This document shows, one piece after another, positions 36,875-49,517 of a stretch of DNA of 64,000 bases. The translations under genes were made by a program, and so were the position numbers. Numbering within the stretch: position 1 is the first letter of the stretch; every line of letters begins with the position of its first letter. The notes below the pieces were generated by a model. That model made no database searches and was not told the origin of the DNA. It was given only the letters and a program-made list of their open reading frames with translations. Origin of the DNA: Areca catechu (taxonomy: Eukaryota > Streptophyta > Magnoliopsida > Arecales > Arecaceae). Location: positions 26,969,501-27,033,500 of the forward strand of contig CM038043.1 of the NCBI GenBank assembly GCA_021397845.1, read 5' to 3'.

Positions 36875-37312
36875 TGTAGGGATTTGCGTGGTGCTCCCAA
36901 GCTTTGGAGAGACTTGGGAGACCATGGCAGGGATGCTGGAGGCTTTTCTTGGGACTTGGGGGCGTGTCCCAAGCTATCTTAGAGATATTCTAGGGAATTT
37001 ATGGGGTTTACCCCAAGGCCTTAAGAGTCAAGTTGGGTCAGGGGGTTTTGACCCAGGGTACATTGATTTCTTGGAGGGAGTTTTTTTGAGAGATTATAAC
37101 ATAACCCAATTGGGTTATGGGGATTGGGTCCAAAGAGATTAATGAAAAGCAATCTTACTTTTTCTTCTATATACATCTCTTATCTATATCTCCATTGTCG
37201 CATGATGTTGAGTTCGAGGAATAGGTTGTTGGACTGTTATACTTCCATGTTGCTTCCGGGGTATCCACTGCGTATCGGTGCTGATCTGGATCAGTGCCAG
37301 GAATTTCCAACA
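36875..37312 (+). repeat. 5' LTR of the small nested element
   Basis: 438 bp, homologous to 38646-39082; both contain the 'cccaattgggttatgg' block and 'agcttggg'-type words. Confidence 0.88.
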
Positions 37313-38645
37313 ATTGGTATCAGAGCTTGGTTTGAGCCATTGTTCGAAAGTGGAAGAGGAGGATTTAAGGAGCTGTACGTGGGTGTGGTATCCCGCGTGG
37401 ATGGAGAAGAGATCTAACATTGGCGTTAGGTTTGCAAGTTATCTGGGTATACTGCGGAAGCAAAGGCTGGTGTTGCAGTCACGAGGATAGAGCAGGAAGA
37501 CATCAGTTCGAGGTCAAAAGTATGGTGTAGCACAAGTCTCAGGAGCTGTGGAGTGTTGGTCAATCTTCCAGCTAAGGAGATGAGGTGGCTTCGATAGGAA
37601 GATGTCAGCTCTGGAGATAGCAGAAAAAGGTATAGACGATCACGTGGAGCTTGTCAGGGATGGAGAAAGAAAAAGTCCAAATTTTTCAGGTTCACTGGAG
37701 TACATCAGCAGGAGACGATGCCAGGGTTAGCTTAGGGAGACAGGAGACAGTCTTAGGGAGCGCTGAGGGTATCGAGTAGTTTGGAGTGTCCCAGTATGGT
37801 GGTATTGGCCTAAGGACAGAGACTGGAGCTGATGGGGATGGCAGCTCAGGGAGATCGGTGGACAGGTCTTAAGAAGTGCCAGGTACATCATGTAGCCGGG
37901 AGACAAGTTAGGACATGATGTAGTAGCCAGGTGGAGATGGTTGCTGGGTTCAGTCGCTGGGTTAGCAGAAGAGTTGAGATGAGCTCTTGGTTTTGGAGGA
38001 GCCTGCAGGGAGAAAGTGTATTCGAAACTATCTTGGAGGGGTCCATGATGAGCGAAGGGTCTGAGGAGGCAGTGATTGGGTACGAGATTCAGGTGCAAGC
38101 TCAGCAGGATAGTGTTGAATTGTTAGCCTCGAGGTTTTTTTCTATGGCATCAGGGGGACTTCAGTTTCAGGTGGAGCATTGGGGAGAGGTGGCTTCACGG
38201 GTGGAGCAGGTTTTGATACGAGTTCATAGTGGGAGGTGCAGGGATACTAGCTATATCCTAGCATAAGTGTTAGGGGTGCACTTAGCCAGATGGAGCAGAG
38301 TGTGCAGAGATTGGCATGGCTCTAAGGAGATTATGTCAAGTAGAGCTCCAATTACAGCAAGTGCTGGTTCAGGTTCACTGGGTTCTCTCCAAGGAAGTCC
38401 AAGAAAAAGTCTGATGCAGCTGCCAGGCAAAAGAAAGGCTACAATCATGGTGCCAGGATACAAGCAAGGTTCTTCAGTTATGGAGGCGGTCATCCCAAAG
38501 GCCTCCAGGTATGCATAGCTGCTTAAGGGTGTTGGTAGAGGTGAGGATATCCGTACAAGGAGCTGTCAAGACATGTAGTTATAGTGGAGTTGTGCATGGA
38601 GGAATTGCCAGGTTTGCCAAAGCTTGGGGGCACCAAGATGGAGAT

Positions 38646-39082
38646 TGTAAGGATTTGCGTGGTACTCCCAAGCTTTGGAGAGACTTGGGAGACCATGGAA
38701 GGGATACTAGAGGCGATCCCTGGGGCTTGGGGGCATGTCCCAAGCTGTCCTAGAGGTATTCCAGGAGATTTCTGAGATTTTTTCTAGGGCCCTGAGAGTC
38801 AAGTTAGGTTAGGGGTTTTGACCCAGGGTACATTGATTTCTTAGGAAGAGTTTTTTTGAGAGATTGTAACATAACTCAATTGGGTTATGGGGATTGGGTC
38901 CAAAGTGATTAATAAAAAGCAATCTCTTTTTTTCTTCTACATACATCTCTTATCTATATCTCCATTATTGCATGATGTTGAGTTCGAGGAACAGGTTGTT
39001 GGACTGTTATACTTCCATGTTGCTTTCGAGGTATCCGTTGCATATAGGTGCTGGTCCGGAATAGTGCCTGGAATTTTCAACA
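38646..39082 (+). repeat. 3' LTR of the small nested element
   Basis: 437 bp, partner of 36875-37312. The right target duplication ACTGA follows. Confidence 0.88.
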
Positions 39083-40168
39083 ACTGATTCTACTTTTGAG
39101 TAGAGGATACTGAGCAGTTCACTATAATTCGGGAGGAGATGTTAGGACTTTCAGTCAGGACCAACCGGTTACAGCTTGAGCTGCATGGATTGAGATGTCA
39201 TACAGATGAGCAGCTCATTGGTATTAGGCAGACTATGGAGATAAGATTTGTAGAGATTAGAGATATGTTGAGATCCCTGTTGCCTCCAGCTAGACCTTCA
39301 GATCCTTCACCTCCTCCTCCACCGGCAGATGGTGATGACATTGTTGATGGCAGTGGTGCAGGTGCTGTTGATCAGACTGGTGGTGGCGATTCGGTTCAGG
39401 AGGATCAGCCTCTAGTTAGTGCTATAGATGTTTTTGCTCAACCTCCAGTTGATGATGATACTGCTACTGATGATCAGCATGGCACTGATTTAGATTTTGT
39501 GACACCTACGGAAACTCTTAGATCCCGTGCCACTAGGACCTCTAGGGTTATAGATCAATCTGGTCCTTCACTTAGGACTAGGAGTATGTTGCATAAGACT
39601 CCTAGATCTTCATCATCTAGGATCATGACACCCATAGTTCTTGAGTTCCTATCTGATGAGGAGTAGCCTCACAGATACCTTGTTTGCATTTCATGTATTT
39701 TTCCCTGTTGTATTTCTAGTTTATGCTATGATTGTATTTTTAGTTTATGCTATGCTTGTACTCTTTATGTTGTACTGAAACTTCTTTATGAAAGTTATGT
39801 TCCTCAGTTATGAAAGTTGCATTATTACTCTTCTTTTTGTCTAATTGACCTTTTGGTTTAACAAAAGCACTAATTTAGGGAGAAAAAACTCCTTATAATA
39901 CTTAATGATGATAAAAACGGGGAGTAAGAAAGGCTATATAAGCACAATTTCAAAATTTTTAATAATATTCACTATCTACTTAAGATAGGTAAAGAAATTG
40001 AGAAAATCTAACCTTGAAGCACTTGAAATATTGTTGTATGAACTAAATAATTGATACATTTTCATCTAAATACTTGTATGAACTTTGATATATTGACAAT
40101 TGTGAAGTATGGTTAATGAACCTGTTCAATACTTTTGAAAATTTTCTTATATACTTAAAGTTTTGTTA

Positions 40169-40187
40169 TCATCAAAAAGAAAGAGAT
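40169..40187 (+). promoter_or_regulatory. Polypurine tract of SIRE-2
   Basis: ATCAAAAAGAAAGAGAT directly before the 3' LTR, matching the site in SIRE-1. The region 39667-40168 between the accessory ORF and this tract has no gene. Confidence 0.85.
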
Positions 40188-41827
40188 TGTTGACTTTGGC
40201 CCTTGATTTTGATGATTAACAAAATGTTGATTATATGTAAGTACTAATATTTCAATTGGAGTTGTGAATTTTAGATCACAGGTACATCAAATTCTTCACT
40301 CAAGAGTATCAAAGTTATGAACATCAAAGTAAGATGAATTTCAATGTTCAAGAGGTCTTCTCACCTTGGAATGCCATGAAAATGATCACTTTGACCTTTA
40401 TGGAGAAGAAACTGGAAGTCTAATAAACAAAATTTGAGAATTTTGGAGTTTGGCATACTTTTTGGAAATGGCACAGATCAGGTGTCGACCTAAGTGTCAC
40501 TCAAAGTGTCGACTCATAAAGCAAGTATCGACACCTCTGAAGACTGGCATGCAGAGTTTCAGCTGGCATGCCAAGTGTCGACCTAAATGTTGACTCACAA
40601 GAATCAAGTGTCGACTCACAGATCAACTTAAGGCCTGAGAATAGAAATGAACAGAACATCATTTTTTGGACTTAAATGAAGTGTCGACTCACAAGAACTA
40701 AGTGTCGACTCACAAGGTTCAAGTGTCGACTCATAGATCAGCTCAAGGCCTGAGACAAGAAATGAATAGAACAATGCCATTCCATGGACTTTTTGCCTAG
40801 TGCTGATCCAAGTGTTGATCCAAGTGTCGACTCACAGTTTCAAGTATCGACTCACAGATTGACTCATAGCCTGAGACCAGAAGTGAAGCAGAATGCTAGA
40901 AATTCAAAATTTATACCTGGTGTTGATCCAAGTGTCGACTCACAAGACTCAAGTATCGACTCAAAGTGTCGACTCAACTTTTGATAACAATAACGGCTAT
41001 ATTTTCTGAAGTTCTGAATTTGCTCAAACGGCTCCAAATGGCTAGTTTCTACACTCTAACGGTCTCCAATGATTTTTTGAAGGTTTTTGGGCTATTTATC
41101 ACTCACCAAACTCATTCAAGAGAATAAGAAAAAAAGTGAGATACAAGAGATAAAGATCATCTTTTGAGAAAAGCTTTTGAAAAGACTTGAGTGAGCCTTA
41201 AAGGAGATTCCACCTGAAAAAGCCTTCATTTGTGCTGTTAAGACTTCAAATCATATTCCAAAAGTGTGCATTGAAGTGCATCCAAGGAGGAGACAACTTA
41301 AGCATTCAAGAAGAGCTTCAACGATATTTATTTCTACTCTTTTGAGAGTTTTTCTTGTGCTTATTACTGTATACTTGACTTTAATTGTTGTAACTAGTTT
41401 CAAGGCTATTGAAACTAGGTATTAGGCCCTTCCAAGCCGTGAATTAGAATTCAAGCCTAGGTTTAGCTTGAGGGAAAGGTTGTTGGCGAGCCTAAGTGAT
41501 AAAACCAACTAAGGATTTTAACTTGTGAGCCCAGAAAACAAGTTGGCTGTAATCTTGGTGATTATAGTGGAAATACCCAAGGGAAAGCTTGGGGAGTAGA
41601 TGTAGGTGCTTGAAGTACACCGAACCATTAGACATCTTGGTGTTTGTGATTGCTTCCTTATTATTTGCTCTGATTTACTTTGTATTTACTTTACTGTTAT
41701 GCTGCATATCATTATTGAGCACAATCACATTATTACCAAGAACTTTAGTTTAGCACATACTTGTTTAAGTTTAATTTTTTTAAAAACTCAATTCATCCCC
41801 CCTCTTGGATTGCTACACTGGGCAACA
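40188..41827 (+). repeat. 3' LTR of SIRE-2
   Basis: TGTTGACTTT ... GGGCAACA, 1640 bp, partner of 28846-30455. Dense GTGTCGACTCA copies at about 40480-40980. Confidence 0.92.
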
Positions 41828-41832
41828 AATTA

Positions 41833-43250
41833 GTTTCTAATTAAAAATAAAATAAAGTTTAGAGTACTTGGATTATGACTTAAAAATATAGGTTAATTAT
41901 GCTTTTGATCTTTCAAGTTTAGATCTAATTTTTAATAAGTCCTTAAACTTTAAAAACTAAAATTTGCTTCATATTTATTTCCAAATATTTTAATATAGTC
42001 CTTTTCTTAGATTTTATTTAGGACAAGGTAGTACCTATTTAAATTTATTAAGGTATGTACATCATGATACAAGATATTAACAAAAAATTTAGAAAAGAAT
42101 AGTGATAAATGATTCTGAATTGTCCTTCCAAAGCTTGGGCTATCATATAATCTAAATCCCTATTTTCTTGACTTATATTTATAGCTTGAAAAAGCAAAGT
42201 CACCTACTTTCATAAATGTATATTCTAATGGAATATATTAGTTTGAAAATCCTATATATTATCTATATTGAGTAATAAAATAAAGCATGTGGAATTACTT
42301 TAAATCTAATTGATTAGCTTGAAAATCCTATAGAATATATTCAATTATTTCTCAAGCTATCACTAACTTAATTAAAAATATAATAGCAAAAAACAGGTCC
42401 TCCAACTATCATGATAACTGGGCATTGTTATCTCTGATTATGTTGCTGCCTTTTCTTCTATAACAGTTTTATCAAAATTAAGTTTAAGGAGTGCAAAAGG
42501 TGGGGAAGCTATTTAACAAATCTTTTTATATTAGATTTGAAGATCTATAAATAAAACCTCCACAACTCCTTAACTAAACCATGCCATAGGTTTGATTTAC
42601 AATAAAAACCTTATCAATCAAATAAAATAAAATATTTACAAGTTGGATAGGGATAATGTATTATTTTAAAATAACCTTTGCTTCTTACTATCTATAATTG
42701 CCATGCTAAACAAGCTATTTTAGATCCTACTTTCTTTTATACCTGGGCATATACTATTGAGTTTAGCAATGCGAATAAAAAAAATGTTGATCTACTGCCG
42801 TCGTTGCTTGTCAATTATTATCAATATCTTGTAAATGAACAACAAACAACTTTATAAAAATAATATTTGTTAGGCTATCAATACCACATAAGCTTTCAGC
42901 AAAATATTTTAATCCTCATAGGTATTTGTAGTTTCTAAATCTAATTAGAATACATTGTCTTATTTTCATAACCCGATGGAATTAATGTTTATGTAGTTCT
43001 ATGATAGAGATATATATAAACTTGTTTGTAGCTCATCATAACTAATCAGTTCACAGATCTATACAAATAAGTATAGTGCTCATATCCATCATGATATCAG
43101 TTGAAAATATAGTAGATAACTTATCTAAGTTCTAGCTTCCATTGATTTATGAATTTTGTTACATTGGTATTTGACAGATCTGTATCTATATTGATATATG
43201 TTCCACTCAATGCTCTACTCAATGCTCTACCATCTTTTTTTTTTTCCTCG
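41833..43250 (-). repeat. Tandem-array unit 2, right piece
   Basis: Continues unit 2 after SIRE-2. The 'ggttaattat' block recurs near 41890. A decayed RNase H-like frame is expected on the minus strand near 42520-42390 by position, though it is less readable than in units 3 and 5. Confidence 0.7.
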
Positions 43251-44524
43251 CATATTGGTGTTGTAGTAAAGCTCTTTATTACCTCGGGATTTGAAGAATC
43301 AATTAGTTACTAATCTAAAATAAAATAAGGTTTAGAGTACTTGGATCATTAGCTAAAAGTATGGATTGATTATATTTTTGATCCTTAAAGTTTAGGTATG
43401 ATTTTTAATAAGTCCCTAAACTTCAAAAAGTTTAAATTTTGTCCCTATTTTTTCTCTAATATTTTAATGATGTTCTTTTTTTAGATTTTATTTAGGAGGC
43501 AATGTCTATTTAAAATTCTGTTATGATATGTGCATCATCATTATACAAGATATTAATCAAAATATTTGACAAGGAATAGTATCAGTGATTCTAAATTATT
43601 CTTCTAAAGCTTGATCTGGAGCACTATTTTCTTGCCTTTTTATATTTGTCATTTTAAAAAGTAAAGGTCATATGCATCTATAAATCTATATCCTTTACGA
43701 GTATATCAGTTTGAAAGTTCTATACATTATCTATATTGAGTAATAAAATAAAACATGTAGAATTGCTTTTAATGCATAATTGATTAGTTTGAAAATCCTA
43801 CACAACATATTTAATTACTTTTCAGGCTATCACAAACTCAACTTAAAAATTGAACAATAAGAAACAAGCTTGCTAATTGCTTAGGATTGCTAGGTATAAT
43901 CTTTGATTACAAAACATATTGCCACCTTTTCACCTATAATGGTTCCATCAAAATTATATTTAAAAATTGTAAGAGGTGAGGATAGCCATTCAACAAATCT
44001 TTTTGATGCTAAATTCAAACATCAATTAATAAAACCTCCTTACTTCTTAACTAAACCTTGTAGTTTGATTTACAAAAAAAACTTTATTAATCAAATAAAA
44101 TATAATACTTATTAGTTGGGTAAGAAATAATGTTTCATTTGAAATAACCTTCCATTTATTGCAATTTATAATTATCATGCTAAATAAGCTATTTTAGATT
44201 TTACTTTCTTTTTTACTAGGATATATGCTATTGAGTTTAGCAATAATAGCAAAGAAGAAGGTATTGATCATTTACTGTCATATTTTACCAATTGTTAGCA
44301 ATGTCTTATAAAAAAATAGCTAATAGTTTCATAAAGATAATATTTTCAAGATAATCAATCCCCTATAAGCTTCCAAATCTAACTTAAATACATTGTATTA
44401 TCATCATAATCTCATAGAATTTGTGTTATGTTGCTTTGTAATAAAGATATATACAATCTTATTCATAGCCATCTTAATTGATCGATCTACTAAACCTATA
44501 AAGATAGGTATAGTACTAATATAG
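43251..44524 (-). repeat. Tandem-array unit 3, left piece, with RNase H remnant
   Basis: Starts at the landmark. On the minus strand near 44010-43860 the frame reads E-W-L, P-L, then F-K-Y-N-F-D-G-T and C-F-V-I-K-D. This is the start of an RNase H (RVT_3-like) domain with its first Asp, as in plant LINEs. The unit is cut at 44524 by element D. Confidence 0.72.
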
Positions 44525-44631
44525 TGAGATCGTTGATATGGAACCCTGTCGGATCTAGCTAGATGCCATGCTGTCAGTAGATGCCACCTGGATGCAGTGA
44601 TCGGATGAAGTGCCAAGTCTACAACCCTGGC

Positions 44632-45340
44632 CGAGGTTAGCTCCTTCGAGGTCGAGCCCTCGATCGAAGTCATGCTCTTGCCTTCTAAGTCCCTGGCCGA
44701 GGTTAGCTCTCCTGAGGTCGAGCCCTCGGTCGAGGTCGTGCTCCCACCTTCTAAGCCCCTGGCCAAGGTCAGCTCTCCTAAAGTCGAGCTCTCAACCGAG
44801 GTCATGCTCCCACCTTTTGGGCCCTTGGTGGAGGTCAGCTCCCCCAAGGTCGAGCCCTTGGCTGAGGTCATATTCCCACCTTTTGAGCCCCTGGCCGAGT
44901 TCAGCTCCTTTGAGATCGAGCCCTCGGTCGAGGTCATGTTCCCACCTTTTGAGACCCTGGCTAAGGTCAGCTCCCCTGAGGTCAAGCCCTCAGTCGAGGT
45001 TGTGCTATCGCCTTCTGGGCCCCTAGTCGAGGTCAACTCCCCCGAGGTCAAGTCCTTGATCGAGGCGTGCTCTCGCCTTCTGGGCCCCTGGTCGAGGTCA
45101 GCTCTCCCGAGGTCGTGTTCCTGCCTTCTGAGCCCTTGGCCGAGGTTAAGTCCCCTGAGGTCGAGCCCTTGGCCGAGGTCGTGCCCCGACCTTCTGAGCC
45201 CCTAGCCGAGGTCAGCTCTCGTGAGGTCGAGCCCTCGGTCAAGGTTGTGCTATCACCTTCTAGGCCCCTGGTCAAGGTCAGCTCTCCCTCGGTCGAGGTC
45301 GTGCTCCCACCTTCTGAGATCAGGTCGCCGATCAAAGTCA
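44632..45340 (-). repeat. 66-bp minisatellite of element D
   Basis: About eleven units of 66 bases. Because 66 is a multiple of three and the units lack stops, several frames on both strands stay open for 90-215 codons; the 22-residue periodicity shows these are shadows of the repeat. The units resemble the repeat at 61400-61800 of element E. Confidence 0.85.
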
Positions 45341-45387
45341 ACTTCTTCCCTCGAAGTTAGGACTCCTATGCTGCCTGGAAAGATTGG

Positions 45388-45650
45388 CACCCTTGTGGGG
45401 TGGTGCTACACCAGGGCACACCGCCTACCACCTCTGAGGGATGGTGTCCCACCATCGAACAAGGCCTGCAACCTTTGTGGGACGATGTTTCTCCAGAGCA
45501 CGTCGCCTATAGAGGAGCATCCCACCAGAGTATCTGGCCTCTCGCCATACTGTCAGCACCTCCTAGGAGAAGGTACTCTACTCGGGGTGTTGCACCCCTC
45601 AACCTATCGCTTGCACCACCCTGAAGAGGAAGGTTTTACCAGGGGCTTTA
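45388..45650. repeat. Weak degenerate repeat in element D
   Basis: Roughly 40-base blocks with 'ttgtggg.tgg' and 'ccagagcac.ccgcc' words recur several times with much divergence. Open frames here reflect the repeat, not a recognised gene. Confidence 0.4.
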
Positions 45651-45651
45651 G

Positions 45652-47644
45652 TGTTGGGAATTGTATCCCAAAGCTAATCGTTTAGGCTGTAGATGATTGT
45701 ACTATTTATATTTCAATTTTGATATAAATAAAAGTTATCTTTTGGCTGTTCATTACTGGTGCATTTTTCTTAATTTAAACTCTTTTATGATGATATCCTT
45801 TGAGCTACCTTGTATGCAATATAGAGAGGATGCATCGTGTAGTTCATAAATTAGTTCATGACTAAATGATACACTATTTTGGGATGATGGTGTATCAAGA
45901 GTAGGTCATTGATATCATATCTGTTGGTTGTCCTCTTAACCAAGTAGCATGAAGATGCTGGTATGACATCAGATGTTGTGTTTGACACTTCACTAAATGT
46001 GACTCTCATGCAAGATTCTTTTGCTACTAAAAAGGAGTCTTGTATTAGAATGTGGACCTGAATTATTCCTTTGACTTGAGATCACTATGGCAGCTTGCAA
46101 GCAACTCACTGTGCTTTGGTGCCAAACTACCCAGATTTCTAATCCGATGATGGAAGGTTGCTGGGTACAGTCAAGTACTTGTGTAGCAGTAGTAGGATCG
46201 AGATAGGATTGACCTCTCCAAATGATTTGGGTTTAATGCTTTATATGCCTCAATTGAGTAAGACCTTGGCTAGGGCATTCCTTGTAAGGAGTTGCAGGGA
46301 TTCTTTGAGACATATTCTGATGGATTGCTTAGAGTTGGGTAGTTTAACCCTTCACCATCCAAAGCATTAGGAGGTTCAAGGAATAAGTTCAATGCTATTC
46401 CATATTTGACAGGTTCATGTTGCTCTGCAACCTTCAATCTATCCGAATGCCGGGTGTCATTGCTAGATGGTGGCTTTGGCTAGTATTGAAAATATTCCTG
46501 TGCTACCGGTTTAGTGTTTGAACCTATGGGTCACACATCGAGGGTTTCTTCTTGCTTTGTTGGCATGTGAATGATTGGGAATCGTTCTGGACTCATTTGA
46601 CAAGGTGTTGTCAAAACTTCTGTTTGAGCAGACTCTTCTTGAATGAGTCGACTCAAGCCAAGTCGACTTGAATGGTCGAGTCGACTCGATTGACGGACTG
46701 CTAAAATTCAAAAATCCTTCATTAAATGCTATAATTGTTATGGGATTTAATGCTGGGATTTTTGAGTTTTAATGATTGATGTTGCTGAATTTCAAGGGAC
46801 TTCTAACCTCCCTGGAATCTCAAGAGACCCTAAAACTGCTCCTTAATCTCTCATTTATTCTTCTTAATTGTTTTGAGGGATGCTGTTGTTATTTATATGA
46901 TTGGGCTACAAAAAGTTAATAGTTCACTCATATTTCCATACCTAGAAATCTAGATCAAGGTTGAGACTCTACCATATTCCTTGGTTAGAGATCTTGTTTG
47001 ATCCTCGAGAGATTGAAAAATTGGATCTTCGGGATAGAGTGAGTTTTGTTTGGGATCTTTGAGTGCATACCTTCTATTAAAGGTTTGGGATAGAGAGAAT
47101 TGGGAGAGTTCTCGTTCTATTCTAGCACTGCTGTAGCAACTAGCACTTCAAGGAGTTGAAGGAGTTCTACCATCTTCAAGGAATTTAAGAAGAAGGAGTT
47201 CACCCAACAAAGCTTCTATAAGGGCTAGCACCTCAAAAAAAAGAAGAAGGAATCACACTACATGGTGTAAACCTTCCGTAGAGGCGGTACACGAGTGCTG
47301 CTTGCAGAGCCAAATTTTTTCACAGGTCAGTGGGGTCCTTGGGATCGTGACTAAGAGGCGGACTTCCGATTTTCTCCAAGTGAACGTCACCAAGGTATTC
47401 TTGTGTTATGTATGACATATTGTTCCTTACCGCATTATTGTATAGTTATGAGAATAGTTCCATATTTTATACTTTGGTTGCATGGTTTCATTTTTATATT
47501 ATTCTAGATGCATCTTAATCCTGGTAGGGGGTTGTGTTAATTAGATTAACATCTTAAGATAAAATAGTTTTATCACTTTCCACTACGCATGCTCTTAGAA
47601 AAGTTTAGAAATGCATGTTTCGCCCCTTGGAATGGTTTCTTTCA
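45652..47644 (+). repeat. 5' LTR of the Angela-like element
   Basis: TGTTGGGAAT ... TTTCA, 1993 bp, very similar to 53501-55490. Contains the GTCGAC palindrome cluster at about 46630-46690. Confidence 0.92.
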
Positions 47645-47647
47645 TTA

Positions 47648-47659
47648 GTATCAGAGCCA
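47648..47659 (+). promoter_or_regulatory. Primer binding site of the Angela-like element
   Basis: GTATCAGAGCC after the LTR; the TG of TGGTATCAGAGCC is changed. Still the tRNA-Met type. Confidence 0.75.
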
Positions 47660-47997
47660 GGTTAGTTGTGTATGCATCTAGTTTAATGTTTCATATGAAA
47701 TCAGTTTAATTTCCTTCACGTAGTACTCAGATTAAGATGGATTCGCCATGGCCATCCGGTCATAGGAGAGAAGTATGGTTTAAAGACCATCTCTTCCCAT
47801 TCCAAGGGGTTCTCCTATGGCGTGTAAGGGTGCCGATGCGTCATGATATTATGAAGAAGAAAGTAAGGAATTTCATGGATTAAAATTGTTTTAATCTTTG
47901 ATTTGTAGATCATAATTATGTTTAGATAAGATCTAAAAGAAACTTGATCTAAAACCTTGAAAAGTTCATATGGAAACATTTGAAGTTTGAAAAAACT

Positions 47998-48210
47998 ATG
48001 TTTTGGAAGAGTTGGCTCGTTTAATAGAGCTGATTGAAGAGCTGGCTTGTTCAGTAGAGCTGATAGATAAAGCTGACTCGACTAGAAATCTATGTTTTGG
48101 AAGAGTCGGCTTGAGCATCAAAGCTAACTGAAGAGTCGGCTCGAGCATTAGAGCTGACAAAAGAGCCAACTCGACCAGAAATGTGTGTTCTGAAAGAGCT
48201 GACTTGACCA
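47998..48210 (+). repeat. 30-bp repeats in the leader of the Angela-like element
   Basis: Units alternate GAGTCGGCTCG with AGAGCTGACT (for example near 48110 and 48140), about six copies with some interruptions. The rest of 47660-49517 is non-coding leader with no gene. Confidence 0.75.
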
Positions 48211-49517
48211 GAAAATTAAGAAACATTAATTTTAAGCTTCAAACTTTTATGAAATTGTTTCATTTCATTTTGAAAATATTTTAAATAATGTGATACACTT
48301 AATTAAGAATTAAGATGTATAATTTTAAGATTTAAGGATATGATTCTGATCATAAGTCATGATTCATAAATCATGGGTTAAATGGGATGGGCTAGGAATA
48401 GATCCTTATTTGGGTTAGACCTAAGATTAGATAAATTGGATTAATTAGAGATAAGAAACTAATCAAAAGTTGAATTAGGTTTCATTTCTCTATAGTTTCT
48501 AATAGTTAGAAAGTGTGATCCAAACATCTAAAAGGATTTATTATGGCTTAGTGATTGATCTAGTTCTTTAAGTCTAATCTGGTTAAGGAAGGTGAACCGA
48601 ATTAGTGTCTAGGCTAGATGCCTTATGGTCTATGGTTATGAGGGTACCTCTTCCCTGGCTAGCTCCTTTGTAGCTAGTGTCTAAGGAAAGATGGTTAATG
48701 CTGTAACTCATTCCTTGACTACGCTTACTTGGTTGATACGGCTAACTGGAATTGACTTATGAGAAGCTCACTGAATTGGATTAACCCATGTCACCTAAGG
48801 TTAATCAAATTTTTCTGATTTCAGGTGCCCATGGACCAAGATGTTCATGAACCTTCTACAAGTTAGTGGGAGGATTCTTGATCATGGTCCATGTATTCTT
48901 CATATGTCATATTTTTAAATCATCTAAATTATTAGGTTCTTAAAAAGATGAAGTTATAGGGATAACTGAGTCTTAGCCTCCCATGAAGTTGGGTGGTAAT
49001 GTGTCCTTTAGTTGGGAGATCATCAGCTGTACCAAAGTACGGGTGATCATCAGGCTATTGGAATTGCCATTCATAATATGATAGCTCAGTGCAACTCTCT
49101 TAATGGTGGTTCGATGAGCCAGTCAAAGTCTAGCTTGATCATTTATTAGTTAGAAGCACTGAAATTAGTCATGTTAATGGTTGGACCTAACCAGGACCTT
49201 CTTTAGTAGGACGCCTAAAGGCCGATTGAAGTGTTCCTGGGACAAAATTTGATATACTAGAAATTGCTTGGAAGAAGCAATAGGTTAATTGAACCTATCT
49301 TTAGGTTCACATGGGTGAGCCGGCCAAAGTCGGGCTCATGTGATACCTTTAGGATTCGAGTACCCTCTAAGGAATTAAGTGTAATTCCTTGGATTAGAGG
49401 TAGAGGCTACTAATCTGAATAAAATATGTGAGAAGACTTTTAGACTAAAGTCCATGTCTTTAGGATTAAAATTGAAATTCATATACTAATTGGTCTTTTG
49501 ATTTTATTTTCAGAAAA

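Larger units (their letters stand above)
36875..39082 (+). mobile_element. Small non-coding LTR element nested in SIRE-2
   Basis: 2.2 kb. LTRs at 36875-37312 and 38646-39082 start TGTA and end AACA. A primer site TGGTATCAGAGC follows the first LTR (about 37315-37326), and a purine-rich run ending AAGATGGAGAT precedes the second. The target duplication ACTGA is exact (36870-36874 and 39083-39087). The 1.3-kb interior has no recognisable domain and no long frame. The TG...CA ends and tRNA-Met primer site suggest a copia-derived non-autonomous element. Confidence 0.88.
35847..39666 (+). pseudogene. SIRE-2 accessory ORF, broken and interrupted
   Basis: Starts at ATG 35847 with a stop within a few codons. 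The conserved core is open at 36480-36779 ('LPNGMGLTRIF', 'EKSLHRMGY', then an acidic run). The ORF is split at 36874 by a nested LTR element and resumes at 39088, where 39139-39666 gives a coiled-coil-like stretch, a Pro-rich run, an Asp-rich linker and the tail ending 'LEFLSDEE' before TAG. Comparable order in SIRE-1 and at 63350. Function unknown. Confidence 0.75.
28846..41827 (+). mobile_element. SIRE-2: full-length Sirevirus-like Ty1/copia element
   Basis: 13.0 kb including a nested 2.2-kb element. LTRs at 28846-30455 and 40188-41827, primer site TGGTATCAGAGC, gag, pol, accessory ORF, polypurine tract. The target duplication AATTA flanks it (28841-28845 and 41828-41832). Same plan as SIRE-1 but with different LTR sequence and a different repeated LTR motif (GTGTCGACTC), so it is a separate family. 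All ORFs are broken. Confidence 0.92.

Noticed and set aside
44404..45205. Ser/Thr/Gly- and Pro/Val-rich frames of 138-215 codons on both strands
   Set aside because: All have the 22-residue period of the 66-base minisatellite and are open in several frames at once.
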